From contig CAIKWE010000020.1 in assembly GCA_903831085.1 (NCBI GenBank), positions 57,660-121,659 of the forward strand: a stretch of 64,000 nt of DNA, written 5' to 3'. How positions within the stretch are numbered: the first letter of the stretch is position 1; each line of letters starts with the position of its first letter. Under the pieces are notes generated by a model. It was not told where the DNA came from and did no database searches. It saw only the letters and a list, made by a program, of their open reading frames with translations. Positions 18,001 to 25,882 of the stretch are shown one piece after another. The DNA is from an uncultured Verrucomicrobiota bacterium. GTDB lineage: Bacteria; Verrucomicrobiota; Kiritimatiellia; Kiritimatiellales; Tichowtungiaceae. The position numbers and the translations under genes were made by a program.

Positions 18001-18171
18001 TATGACCGGAAATATGGCGAGTGGTACGAACGCAAGATACTCGTCACACGCAAGTTTGACTGCGTCGGAATGGGTGCCGGCGTAAAGATTAACCAGTATG
18101 ACGAGGCGCAACTCTGGATCCAGTTCTGGCTGCTTGCCTTCCCGCAGGAGAAATTTGATACCGGATTCTAA
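15055..18171 (+). CDS. lptD: Fusion of a BamD-like TPR lipoprotein with LptD
   Basis: Outer-membrane LPS-insertion protein with an extra N-terminal module. The product is 1038 residues from the ATG at 15055 (GGCGG just upstream). It opens with a lipoprotein signal (lipobox AVTGCS), then TPR/YfiO-like repeats over about residues 40-340 (DHLNYAMDLKKRGHTTSARK, QALVKRWP-type spacing, YMIGQAYQKNNDQELAVVAY). An OstA/LptA-like beta-jellyroll starts near residue 380 (ITADRMEYSGDLLIGDGNVA) and an LptD barrel runs to the C-terminus (KFDTGF). Ordinary LptD proteins are about 750-850 residues with a non-lipidated signal. An upstream ATG at 14965 would translate palindrome sequence and lacks a signal peptide. 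Partners LptA/C and LptB are at 56-58 kb. Confidence 0.85.
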   Translation: MNLKKNGTFFAGLLMALVCFAVTGCSTAMPYKETRSGNYLYLNPFSYKPATPQDHLNYAMDLKKRGHTTSARKQFEILVKRWPDSAEAATAKQAVADIYFEQGKNKKAFTAYEELIQQYYTNIKDYNAILDRQYTLAAKEMDRKRMRWLFGGYRAPEQAVPLFESIIKNAPQWERAPEMQYMIGQAYQKNNDQELAVVAYSTVEYRYPDSSFAEKAGIAKIESFKNLVESTPYSLEIREQAQLSARMFPELYTNSQHLAEAQAFSKQLHNTSAEYYYEIGRFYERVPRPPQNGSAAIYYNKVIKNYGDTEYAAKAAARLRVLFPSGQARLADGTLAPIVPVVNAEPGTAAGGVDIRVGGGRAQVRTLPERLSTDPDAIEITADRMEYSGDLLIGDGNVAVQQKGASLQADHVTVNSQTGEIRANGNILMIRDGTRWEGQELVYNYKTREGTFGKSFMYFEPAYITAEKTERISTNEFLMHNAMVTTCSGENPTVYAKAKEVRVINDGGKEGALVKGKHVTFYVGPVPVFYTPYYERRIGGDSVFNVIVGYGGDFGAFIKTRTTLHPTEWLTSKTHLDLYSQRGLGLGQDFIWKTPRGGGKIETYYINDNDPKNNHDMTSYQNLVDSQRYRIKLTDREQINRETYFATKLNWLSDPLITRDFFSREYKNEANPENYAVVQHSAEDHAASLRVDHRLNDFYTTVNRVPEMTYDQYRSRLGDSPFYFESQNNLSFLELQNSSTNVPMPNDYRAGRFDTYNQLFLPLRFKDFVNVIPRAGYRGTFYSDTGTDATDSAKYRQIFELGTLTSFKAYKTLTDKSGFYGDGLRHVVEPYADYSWRAKPNLEPEDLPQFDGIDTLDKQNDVRFGIRNFLQTKRGAKRIVNFLDSDVYTTYRLDPATGERSFSNLVAAAEMSLTDHFSIHSDIEYNYYTHKLTPANARLKYVTDDQSEYSFEYRYLDGTRELFTPRVKLFPNNKWSYEASASYDRKYGEWYERKILVTRKFDCVGMGAGVKINQYDEAQLWIQFWLLAFPQEKFDTGF

Positions 18172-18172
18172 A

Positions 18173-18192
18173 CCTTCCAACCCTTGGAAAAG
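18173..18192. repeat. Dispersed palindrome just after the lptD stop
   Basis: CCTTCCAA CCC TTGGAAAAG, starting two bases after the stop codon. It could act as an mRNA 3' hairpin; there is no T-run behind it. Confidence 0.75.
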
Positions 18193-18258
18193 AGGCCTGT
18201 TTTACTGTTCAGTGTCTTGACTTAGCGGGTGATTTCTATACCTTAGTCGACTCTTAAT

Positions 18259-18333
18259 TCCGGTGTGGCGCAGTGGTAGCGCAGGTGACTGTTAATCACT
18301 TGGTCGTAGGTTCGAATCCTACCACCGGAGCCA
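18259..18333 (+). tRNA. tRNA-Asn (GTT)
   Basis: Acceptor TCCGGTG pairs with CACCGGA (18323-18329), G discriminator and encoded CCA at 18331-18333. D-arm GCGC-AGTGGTA-GCGC, anticodon GTT at 18291-18293 in loop CTGTTAA, T-arm GTAGG-TTCGAAT-CCTAC. All arms pair well. Confidence 0.97.
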
Positions 18334-18474
18334 TTATTTTTCGGTTGCTTCAAACTGCGCCTTGGCACGCCAGTCTTTGTCGTCGGCAAAGGAATGCTTT
18401 TCCCCAAGCACGGCTTGTTTTTAACGGCTCCTCCCGCTAGATTGAGCCCTTCAATTTTCAGAGGGGTTTCATTC

Positions 18475-21400
18475 ATGTTTAAACCGGTTTCGAGCAAAAC
18501 AAATTTCGCGGAGATGGAGGAGGGCGTACTCGCCTTCTGGCGGGAGCACGGCACCTTTAAGAAGTCGGTCGAAAACCGCGCCAAAAACTCCGAGTTTGTT
18601 TTCTATGACGGCCCGCCGTTCGCCACCGGTCTTCCGCATTACGGTCATTTGCTGGCCGGCACGATCAAGGACATTGTTCCGCGTTATCAGACCATGCGCG
18701 GTCACCGCGTCGAGCGCCGCTTCGGCTGGGACTGCCACGGCCTGCCGATCGAAGCGCTGGCACAGGAGGCGCTCGGCCTCGCCGGAGCTCCCGCGATTGT
18801 TGAAGCAGGTGTTGGCGTCTTTAATGAACAGTGCCGCTCGATGGTCACTAAATATGTCGAGGAATGGGAAAAGACCGTCACCCGCATGGGCCGCTGGGTT
18901 GATTTTCAAAACGACTATAAGACCATGGATAAAGATTACATGGAATCCATCTGGTGGGTGTTTTCCGAACTTTGGAAACAGGGCCGCATCTACAAAGCCC
19001 ACCGCATCATGCCCTACAGCTGGAAGCTCAACACGCCGCTCTCCAACTTCGAGGCGGGCCGCAACTATCAGGATGTGCAGGATCCCGCCATCACCGTGCG
19101 CGTGAAACTGAACGGCTTTGAGATCGAAGACGCTTATGCACTGGTCTGGACGACGACGCCGTGGACGCTTCCATCCAACCTCGCCATCTGCGCCGGCGCC
19201 AATATTGATTACGTCGCTGTGCGTGACACCGAAAGCGGCGAGGTCTATGTGCTGGCCGAAGCCCGCCTCAGCGCCTACTACAAAAAAGAGGGCGAATATG
19301 AAGTCCTCAAAAAGTTCCAAGGTTCGGAACTTGCCGGACTGACCTACGAACCGCTCTTTAACTATTTCAGCGGAAACCCCAACTCGTTCCGTGTTTTGCT
19401 CGACGGCTTTGTCAGCACGGAAGATGGAACCGGGATCGTTCATTTGGCCCCGGCTTACGGCGAAGACGACTATCGCATCTGCCGCGCCGCTGACATTCCG
19501 ATGGTCGAACCGCTCGACGAAGACTGCAAGTTCACCGCGCAGGTGCCCGATTATAAAGGGCAGTTCTGTAAAGATGCCGATAAGGCCATCATCAAACGGC
19601 TCAAGGACGAAGGGAAACTGGTTCACCAGTCCACCATTCAGCACAGCTACCCGTTCTGCGAGCGCACCGACACGCCGCTGATTTACCGCGCCATCGACGC
19701 ATGGTATGTCCGCGTTGAAGACCTGCGCGACGAAATGCTCGCCAACAATGCGCAGGTGCATTGGATGCCTGAATACGTCGGCGAAAAACGCTTTGCCAAC
19801 TGGCTGGCCGAAGCCAAGGATTGGAACATCAGCCGCAACCGCTTCTGGGGTTCCTGCATTCCTCTTTGGATTAATGTCGACGATCCGAACGATAGAATTT
19901 GTATTTCATCGGTCGCCGAACTCGAAAAACTTTCCGGACAGAAAGTCACCGATCTGCACAAACATTTCGTCGATGATATCCTGATCAAAAAAGACGGCAA
20001 GATCTACAAGCGCACTCCAGAGGTGCTCGACTGCTGGTTTGAGTCTGGCGCCATGCCGTACGCTCAGCAGCATTATCCTTTTGAAAATAAAATTCACTTC
20101 GAAGCGAACTTTCCGGCGAACTTCATCGCCGAAGGGCTCGACCAGACCCGCGGCTGGTTCTACACCTTGATGGTGCTTTCGACCGCACTCTTCAAAAAAC
20201 CGGCGTTCAAGAACGTCGTCGTCAACGGTCTGGTGCTGGCCGAAGACGGACTCAAAATGAGCAAGCGGCTCAAGAACTATCCCGATCCGCTGCACGTAGT
20301 GCATGAATACGGCGCTGATGCACTGCGCCTCTACATGATCAACTCGCCGGTCGTCAAAGCCGAGTCGTTGCGTTTTTCCGAAGAGGGTGTAAAACACGCG
20401 CTCCGCCACCTGCTCATTCCGCTCTGGAACTCCTACAGCTTTTTCGTCACCTACGCCAACATCGACAAGTGGAAACCCGGAACCTCGAAGCTTGGTGAAA
20501 GCGAAAACCTGCTCGACCGCTGGATTGAAAGCTCGCTCGCCAATCTCTGCCAGGAAGTCACGGCGGCGATGGACAACTACGACCTGCAGCGTGCGGTTCG
20601 TCCGTTTGTCGCCTTTATCGAAGACCTGACCAACTGGTACATCCGCCGCTCGCGTCGCCGATTCTGGAAGAGTGAGGACGACGGAGACAAACAGCAGGCC
20701 TATGCCACGCTTTATCATGTGCTGATCGAGCTGTGCAAAATCGCCGCGCCCTTCACGCCGTTCATGGCGGAAGAGATTTACCGCAACCTGCGCATGGATG
20801 ACATGCCCGAATCGGTGCACCTCTGCGACTTCCCGACCGCCGCCGGCGCCAAGCGTAATGTTGCTCTGGAAACCCAGATGCGCATCGTGATGGAAGTCGT
20901 TAGCATGGGGCATCAGATCCGTAAAGACCGTGACGCTAAAGTCCGTCAGCCGCTGCGCCGCCTCGATGTGGTCAGCCGTGACAGCGGACTGCTCAATCAG
21001 GTAGGCGAACTCAAACAGATTATTGCCGAGGAGCTCAACATTCGCGAAGTGTTCTTCGATGATGATGAAACCGGACTCGCGACACTCAGCGCCAAGGCCA
21101 ATTTCAAGACGCTTGGGAAGAAGTTCGGGAAGCAGGTTCAGCAGATTAATCTGGCGGTACAAAAGCTCTCCGCGAAGGATTTGCACACAGTCGCATCCGG
21201 TAAGGGCCTTGTGCTGAAAACCGGAAGTGAAACCTTTGAACTCGCAGCGGAAGACATCGTTGTGGAGCGCATCCCGAAGGAAGGTCTGGCTGTACAGGCG
21301 CAGGGCGCGCTGGTGGTCGCGCTCGATCTTGAACTCGACGATGACCTCATCTGCGAAGGACTGGCCCGCGAATTGGTGAATAATGTTCAGCAGCTGCGTA

Positions 21401-21597
21401 AAGCGCACGGCCTCGAAGTAACGGATCGAATTCATCTAAAGATTTCATCAGACGAAGCGGTTCGTAAAGCGATTGCGGCTTTTGATGGCTACATTCAGTC
21501 CGAAGTCCTCGCGCTTTCGATTCAAACCGTTGAAACGGGTGGCGAAACCGTCGATCTCAACGGCCACGTCTGCATCATTGCCATTGAAAAAGCATGA
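18475..21597 (+). CDS. ileS: Isoleucyl-tRNA synthetase, long (type 2, eukaryote-like) form
   Basis: Charges tRNA-Ile; class I synthetase of 1040 residues from the ATG at 18475 (GAGGGG upstream). HIGH motif appears as PHYGHLLAG after PPFATG, and KMSKS as LKMSKRLKNYPDP. The length, the HYGH form and the C-terminal extension match the IleRS2 group shared with eukaryotes, which in known cases is less sensitive to mupirocin. A C-terminal zinc-binding Cys cluster of the type-1 enzymes is not seen. Palindrome scars at 18961-18979 (FSELWKQ) and about 19313-19332. It overlaps the next gene by 4 bases. Confidence 0.96.
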   Translation: MFKPVSSKTNFAEMEEGVLAFWREHGTFKKSVENRAKNSEFVFYDGPPFATGLPHYGHLLAGTIKDIVPRYQTMRGHRVERRFGWDCHGLPIEALAQEALGLAGAPAIVEAGVGVFNEQCRSMVTKYVEEWEKTVTRMGRWVDFQNDYKTMDKDYMESIWWVFSELWKQGRIYKAHRIMPYSWKLNTPLSNFEAGRNYQDVQDPAITVRVKLNGFEIEDAYALVWTTTPWTLPSNLAICAGANIDYVAVRDTESGEVYVLAEARLSAYYKKEGEYEVLKKFQGSELAGLTYEPLFNYFSGNPNSFRVLLDGFVSTEDGTGIVHLAPAYGEDDYRICRAADIPMVEPLDEDCKFTAQVPDYKGQFCKDADKAIIKRLKDEGKLVHQSTIQHSYPFCERTDTPLIYRAIDAWYVRVEDLRDEMLANNAQVHWMPEYVGEKRFANWLAEAKDWNISRNRFWGSCIPLWINVDDPNDRICISSVAELEKLSGQKVTDLHKHFVDDILIKKDGKIYKRTPEVLDCWFESGAMPYAQQHYPFENKIHFEANFPANFIAEGLDQTRGWFYTLMVLSTALFKKPAFKNVVVNGLVLAEDGLKMSKRLKNYPDPLHVVHEYGADALRLYMINSPVVKAESLRFSEEGVKHALRHLLIPLWNSYSFFVTYANIDKWKPGTSKLGESENLLDRWIESSLANLCQEVTAAMDNYDLQRAVRPFVAFIEDLTNWYIRRSRRRFWKSEDDGDKQQAYATLYHVLIELCKIAAPFTPFMAEEIYRNLRMDDMPESVHLCDFPTAAGAKRNVALETQMRIVMEVVSMGHQIRKDRDAKVRQPLRRLDVVSRDSGLLNQVGELKQIIAEELNIREVFFDDDETGLATLSAKANFKTLGKKFGKQVQQINLAVQKLSAKDLHTVASGKGLVLKTGSETFELAAEDIVVERIPKEGLAVQAQGALVVALDLELDDDLICEGLARELVNNVQQLRKAHGLEVTDRIHLKISSDEAVRKAIAAFDGYIQSEVLALSIQTVETGGETVDLNGHVCIIAIEKA
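18961..18979. repeat. Near-copy of the dispersed palindrome inside ileS
   Basis: TTTTCCGA ACT TTGGAAAC, one mismatch; translated FSELWKQ. A second near-copy at 19313-19332 (GTTCCAAGGTTCGGAAC). Confidence 0.6.
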
Positions 21598-22103
21598 AGA
21601 GGTTTTTAACCACGAAAAACACTGACCACACGGAATTCATTTTTCCAAGGTTTGGGACTTTCCGTGTAATCCGTGTGTTCTGTGGTTTAATTCTTCTTTT
21701 TCTTTTGGCGGGTTGCGCGTCCATCCGTCCGCCGCGCGGCGTTCAGCCGCGAACGGTAACGATTGAGACGACCGCCTATTGCGATTGCGGTCAATGCTGC
21801 GGGTGGGAGCGCGTCTGGTGGGCGCCGTGGCGGACGGTTTATTCTTCCGGATCAAACGAGGGGAAACCGAAAAAAGTTGGCGTTACAGCTTCTGGAACCA
21901 AAGCACGCCAAGGCACCATTGCCGCTGACCGGCGCTATTATCCGTTCGGCACGGTCATGTACATTCCAGGGTATGGATACGGACGGGTAGAGGACACCGG
22001 AAGCGCCATTCAGGGACCGACGCGCATTGATCTCTTCTGCGACTCACATCAGCAGGCCTTGCAATGGGGTCGCAGGCGCATGACGATCAATGTTTGGCGC
22101 TAG
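21594..22103 (+). CDS. 3D-domain (double-psi barrel) lipoprotein
   Basis: Secreted 169-residue protein with lipobox LLAGCAS and a C-terminal 3D domain of the MltA/YuiC type: TTAYCDCGQCCGW, GVTASGTKARQGTIAAD, FGTVMYIPGYGYGRVEDTGSAI and RIDLFCDSHQQALQWG, containing the three conserved Asp. Such domains act on peptidoglycan glycan strands. The ATG at 21594 overlaps the ileS stop. Odd: the first 30 residues (TTKNTDHTEF...FRVIRVFCGL) are translated dispersed-repeat DNA, so the real start may be the in-frame GTG at 21675; the longer start does supply a basic n-region. Confidence 0.82.
   Translation: MKRFLTTKNTDHTEFIFPRFGTFRVIRVFCGLILLFLLAGCASIRPPRGVQPRTVTIETTAYCDCGQCCGWERVWWAPWRTVYSSGSNEGKPKKVGVTASGTKARQGTIAADRRYYPFGTVMYIPGYGYGRVEDTGSAIQGPTRIDLFCDSHQQALQWGRRRMTINVWR
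21605..21690. repeat. Long inverted repeat with a palindrome at its centre
   Basis: Left arm TTTAACCACGAAAAACAC... to CACACGGA (21605-21634) and right arm TCCGTGTAATCCGTGTG... to GTGGTTTAA (21661-21690) are imperfect reverse complements. The central loop holds a palindrome near-copy, TTTTCCAAGGTTTGGGA (21641-21657). Same combination of parts as 10116-10169. It lies inside the 5' end of the lipoprotein frame. Confidence 0.8.
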
Positions 22104-24897
22104 AGGTGGCGGGTGCCCCAAGAGCATGCTCCAGCATTTCCTCGAGCTGTTCAATGACCAGCGGTTTTGCAAGAAAAGCGTTCATGCCCGCTTTTTTGGC
22201 AGCGGCTCGTTCGTCTTCCATGACGCCAGCTGTCAGGGCGATAATCCAAGGCTTTTCGTGTTTGCCGGTCAGTTCACGGATTTTGATGGTTGCTTCCAGC
22301 CCGCTCATCTTCGGCATCTGCACATCCATCAGAACAATGTCATAGTCCGTATCCATCATAGCGGCCACAGCTTCTTCCCCGTTCCCGACCAGAACCGGGT
22401 GCTCATAACCAAGACGTTGCAACATCATTTGCGCAATACGCTGATTAATGGGGTTATCTTCTGCAACCAGAACCTGTAGAGAATTTTTCTTTTTGGGCTG
22501 GGTGTGTGCTCCGGACTTCGCTTTCCCGTCGGACTCGACTTTTATTTCTGAGAGTGCCAGCAACATCTGGTTGCAAAGCTTACCCACCTTAACCGGCTTG
22601 AAGAGCCTTGCTTTGATGGACGGATCTGCCGGAATATGTTCGCAGGAACTGCTGAGAATAATGATCGGGAGGTGCGGATTCAGACGGTATATTTCTTTGG
22701 CCAATTCGCTACCGTCCATGTCGGGCATCTGGTAGTCAACCAACGCAATATCATACGTGTGTCCGTCGATCAGGTGCTCAAGAGCTTTTGCCGGAAGTTC
22801 AAATGTTTCTGAAAGAACGCCCCATTGAGCCAGCTGATCGCTGAGAAGCCAGCGGTTGGTTTCATTGTCGTCTATAATCAGCGCCCGTTTTCCGCGTAGC
22901 GCTTCAATGGGAAGAAGATCTACTTTTTCTTCGACCTGTTCGGCAATTGGAAGCGTCACGGTAAAGTAGAAGGTGCTTCCTTTGCCTTTTTCGCTTTCGA
23001 ACCAGATTTTCCCGCCCATCAATTCAGTTAATTTCCGGCTGATGGTCAGTCCCAAACCGGTTCCCCCGTATTTACGGGTGCTGGACGCGTCGGCCTGTGT
23101 GAAGGCCTGGAACAACCGGTCTTTGTGTTCGTCGGCAATACCAATGCCGGTATCGTGCAGTGCGAATTCAACCTGACACTGTTTTTTATCCTCATCAAGC
23201 AGCACATTGCGGATCTTCAGATGGATTTCGCCATTTTCGGTAAACTTAGTCGCATTGCCGAGCAGATTGACAAGAATCTGGCGCAGGCGGGTTGTATCGC
23301 CGAGCAGCATTTTCGGGACATCAGGATCAACATAATACAGCAGTTCGATGTTTTTCTTGGCGGCAATGTGAACAAAAAGATCAAAGGCGTCTTCAACGCA
23401 TCCGCGCAGAATAAACGGCGAGGATTCCAATTCAATTCTGCCCGCCTCGATCTTCGAGTAGTCGAGGATATCATTGATGATCGTCAGCAGGTTTTCGCCG
23501 CTGACTTGAATCGCGTGAACAAACTCTTCCTGCTGCGGGGCGAGGTCGGTGCCGAGCAACAGGCTGGCCGCGCCGATAACCCCGTTCATCGGAGTGCGGA
23601 TTTCATGACTCATCATGGCTAGGAACGAACTTTTTGCTTTATTGGCCGATTCGGCTGCCAGTTGAGCCGCAATCAAACGCTCTTCGTTTTCGACCTGTTC
23701 GGTGATGTCACGCGAAATGCCGACCACGCCGATCACTTCCCCTTTTTCATTCCGCATCGGGCACTTGATTGTGTCGCCATATGTAACTTTTCCGTCTGAA
23801 TCGACAAAACGATCTCGACTATGCTTCACCTCGCCGGTGGCCATTTGGTGTTGTTCTTCATCAACCTTCTGCTGTCCCTTCGGCTCGGGGAAAAGATCGA
23901 TATCGGTTTTACCGATCAGTTCGTCGATGGTCTTTGCACCACGCGCTTTGACCCACGCCATGTTGCCGCCCAGCACTCTCGACTGGCGGTCTTTATAATA
24001 AAAACGGTCTGTCAGATTGTCAAAAACCGCCCGGATGAACGAGGCGGATCGTTCAGCCTCCTGCTTGGCTTTCAGCAAAGCTTGCTCGCTTTCAACCTGT
24101 TGGGTGACGGTGCGGGAAATGCCGGCCACGCCGATCACTTCACCGTCTTTATTTCGCATCGGACATTTAACTGATTCGACATATTCAAATTTTCCGTCTG
24201 GATTGACATGGGATCCCCGGTCACGTGTCGTCTCGCCGGTGGCCATTAGAAGCTGTTCCTGATCATATAGACTCTGCCCTTTTGGCCCGGGAAAAAAATC
24301 GATATCGGTTTTGCCGATCAGTTCGTCGATGGAATTAGCACCACGTCTCTTGACCCACGCCAGATTACCGCCCAGCAATCTCGAATGGCGGTCTTTATAA
24401 TAAAAACGATCTTCCAGATTGTCAAAAACCGCCCGAATGAACGCCGACTTCTGCTTGAAGGATTCATCGGTTAGATACTGTACGGTGACGTCTTCCATAT
24501 AACCCTGCCACAGTATGCTCCCGTCGCGCAACCGTTTCGGAATTCCGCTGGTCCGAATCCAGTGAATGCGATCTTGTGGAGAACGGACGCCGAACGTCAT
24601 CTCAAAATCGGATAGATTTTCCGCCGATTTTTTCAGCGTATTCTTCACGAGATCAGCAGATTCCGGGCATAACAGCCGCCACGCAATCTGTCCGTCTTTT
24701 GCCAGTTGGGCGGGTGAGGCGAAGAAAATATGCTCAATGTCCAGAGTGGAGTAGGGGAACGTGCACCGGCCGTCTTTCCACTGGCGGTACTGATAGATGG
24801 TCCCGGGCAGGCTGTTGACGAGCCTCACCAACTGTATTTTGTTCAGGAAAATCCTCTTCTGCAAATTCTGTAATTTCAGAGAAATATTTTTAATCAT
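22087..24897 (-). CDS. Hybrid sensor histidine kinase with PAS repeats and two receiver domains
   Basis: Signal-transduction kinase of 936 residues without a clear membrane segment. Order: PAS-like (about 30-145), two nearly identical PAS units (about 150-265 and 287-405, both FIRAVFDNL-D/T-DRFYYKDR), HisKA with the phospho-His in MMSHEIRTPMNG (about 431), HATPase with DTGIGIADEHKDRLF and GGTGLGL, receiver 1 (IIDDNETN, phospho-Asp in DIALVDYQMP), receiver 2 (VAEDNPIN, DIVLMDVQMP). The tandem PAS units look like a recent internal duplication. No Hpt protein or regulator adjoins it. Its 3' end overlaps the convergent lipoprotein gene by 17 bases. No Shine-Dalgarno is seen at 24897. Confidence 0.93.
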   Translation of the reverse strand: MIKNISLKLQNLQKRIFLNKIQLVRLVNSLPGTIYQYRQWKDGRCTFPYSTLDIEHIFFASPAQLAKDGQIAWRLLCPESADLVKNTLKKSAENLSDFEMTFGVRSPQDRIHWIRTSGIPKRLRDGSILWQGYMEDVTVQYLTDESFKQKSAFIRAVFDNLEDRFYYKDRHSRLLGGNLAWVKRRGANSIDELIGKTDIDFFPGPKGQSLYDQEQLLMATGETTRDRGSHVNPDGKFEYVESVKCPMRNKDGEVIGVAGISRTVTQQVESEQALLKAKQEAERSASFIRAVFDNLTDRFYYKDRQSRVLGGNMAWVKARGAKTIDELIGKTDIDLFPEPKGQQKVDEEQHQMATGEVKHSRDRFVDSDGKVTYGDTIKCPMRNEKGEVIGVVGISRDITEQVENEERLIAAQLAAESANKAKSSFLAMMSHEIRTPMNGVIGAASLLLGTDLAPQQEEFVHAIQVSGENLLTIINDILDYSKIEAGRIELESSPFILRGCVEDAFDLFVHIAAKKNIELLYYVDPDVPKMLLGDTTRLRQILVNLLGNATKFTENGEIHLKIRNVLLDEDKKQCQVEFALHDTGIGIADEHKDRLFQAFTQADASSTRKYGGTGLGLTISRKLTELMGGKIWFESEKGKGSTFYFTVTLPIAEQVEEKVDLLPIEALRGKRALIIDDNETNRWLLSDQLAQWGVLSETFELPAKALEHLIDGHTYDIALVDYQMPDMDGSELAKEIYRLNPHLPIIILSSSCEHIPADPSIKARLFKPVKVGKLCNQMLLALSEIKVESDGKAKSGAHTQPKKKNSLQVLVAEDNPINQRIAQMMLQRLGYEHPVLVGNGEEAVAAMMDTDYDIVLMDVQMPKMSGLEATIKIRELTGKHEKPWIIALTAGVMEDERAAAKKAGMNAFLAKPLVIEQLEEMLEHALGAPATSSAKH

Positions 24898-24941
24898 AGT
24901 GCCGTGATAAAAACAGGTATTCCCTGAAAATGCAAGGCCTG

Positions 24942-25721
24942 TTACGCTGAAATCACATCCCCGACACCGTTAAACACGTAATCCGGCTGGTAGGCGAAAC
25001 GGGAAATATCCTCACGCTTTGTGACGCCGCTCAGCACCAGCACTGTCGTGATTTCCGCCTCAACGCCCGCGATAATATCCGTATCCATTCGGTCGCCGAC
25101 AATTGCGGTTTCTTCCCGCTGACAACCCAGCTTTTTGAGGGCATTGCGCATCATCAGCGGATTGGGTTTGCCGACGTAATAGGCTTTGGCTCCGGTCGCC
25201 AGTTCAATCGGGGCCAGCAGGGCTCCGGTCGCCGGCACAATCTGTCCGCCCTCAATCGGGCCGGTCAGGTCAGGATTGGTGCCGATCAGCTTGGCGCCGT
25301 TCAGCACCAGCTTCGTGGCGTGGCAGATACGCGCATAGTCATAGTTCGCGCTTTCGCTCACCACGACGTAGTCCGGATTATTGTCGTTGATCGAATAGCC
25401 TTCATCGTAGAGCGCGTTGATGATGCCTGCGTCGCCAATGACATAAGCCGAACCGCCCGGTTTCTGGCTGGCGAGGAACGTCGCTGTTGCCCGCGCGCTG
25501 GTGTAAAAGTGACTTTCGCTCACCTTTAATCCCATGCGCGCCATTTTTTCGCTCAATTCGCGCAGAGTGCGTGCGCTACTGTTGGTCAGGAAAAGGAATT
25601 TCTTATCCTCTTTTCGCAACCACGCCACAAATTCGAGTACGCCCGGCAGCAGCTTGTTCCCGTGGTAAATCACGCCATCCATATCGCAGATGAACGCCTT
25701 CTTGTTCTGTAAATCCTTCAT
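24942..25721 (-). CDS. HAD-superfamily IIA phosphatase (NagD-like)
   Basis: Cytosolic sugar- or nucleotide-phosphate phosphatase of 259 residues. Motif I is FICDMDGVIYHGN, motif II FLTNSSART, the lysine in YYVGKPNPLMM and motif III VGDRMDTDIIAG, all in NagD order with a C2-type cap. The start at 25721 is chosen because GGAGA precedes it; an upstream in-frame ATG is less well placed. The substrate is not predictable. Two palindrome copies lie just upstream. Confidence 0.9.
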   Translation of the reverse strand: MKDLQNKKAFICDMDGVIYHGNKLLPGVLEFVAWLRKEDKKFLFLTNSSARTLRELSEKMARMGLKVSESHFYTSARATATFLASQKPGGSAYVIGDAGIINALYDEGYSINDNNPDYVVVSESANYDYARICHATKLVLNGAKLIGTNPDLTGPIEGGQIVPATGALLAPIELATGAKAYYVGKPNPLMMRNALKKLGCQREETAIVGDRMDTDIIAGVEAEITTVLVLSGVTKREDISRFAYQPDYVFNGVGDVISA

Positions 25722-25733
25722 TTCTTTCTCTCC

Positions 25734-25785
25734 GGTTCCAATCATTGGAAAAAAAACAGTATCTGTTTTTCCAATGGTTGGAAAG
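25734..25785. repeat. Paired palindromes forming one large hairpin
   Basis: Copy 1 at 25734-25753 (GGTTCCAATCATTGGAAAA) and copy 2 at 25766-25785 (TTTTTCCAATGGTTGGAAAG) flank ACAGTATCTGT, so besides their own short hairpins the two copies pair with each other through CCAAT...TTGGAAAAAAAACAG / CTGTTTTTCCAA. It lies 13 bases upstream of the HAD phosphatase start. Confidence 0.8.
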
Positions 25786-25882
25786 CTCCTCGTTCACTGC
25801 AGAATCTTTGGTGTCAACGTGATGTCCGTAATGGACGACTCGCCGCCATCGGGATGCGCCGGAAATGAACCGGCATCGTGTC

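Noticed and set aside
18217..18242. TTGACT and TATACC as promoter of tRNA-Asn
   Set aside because: Spacer is only 14 bases, too short for a standard promoter.
19906..21435. 509-codon minus-strand frame inside ileS
   Set aside because: Shadow of the synthetase; low-complexity composition and no motif.
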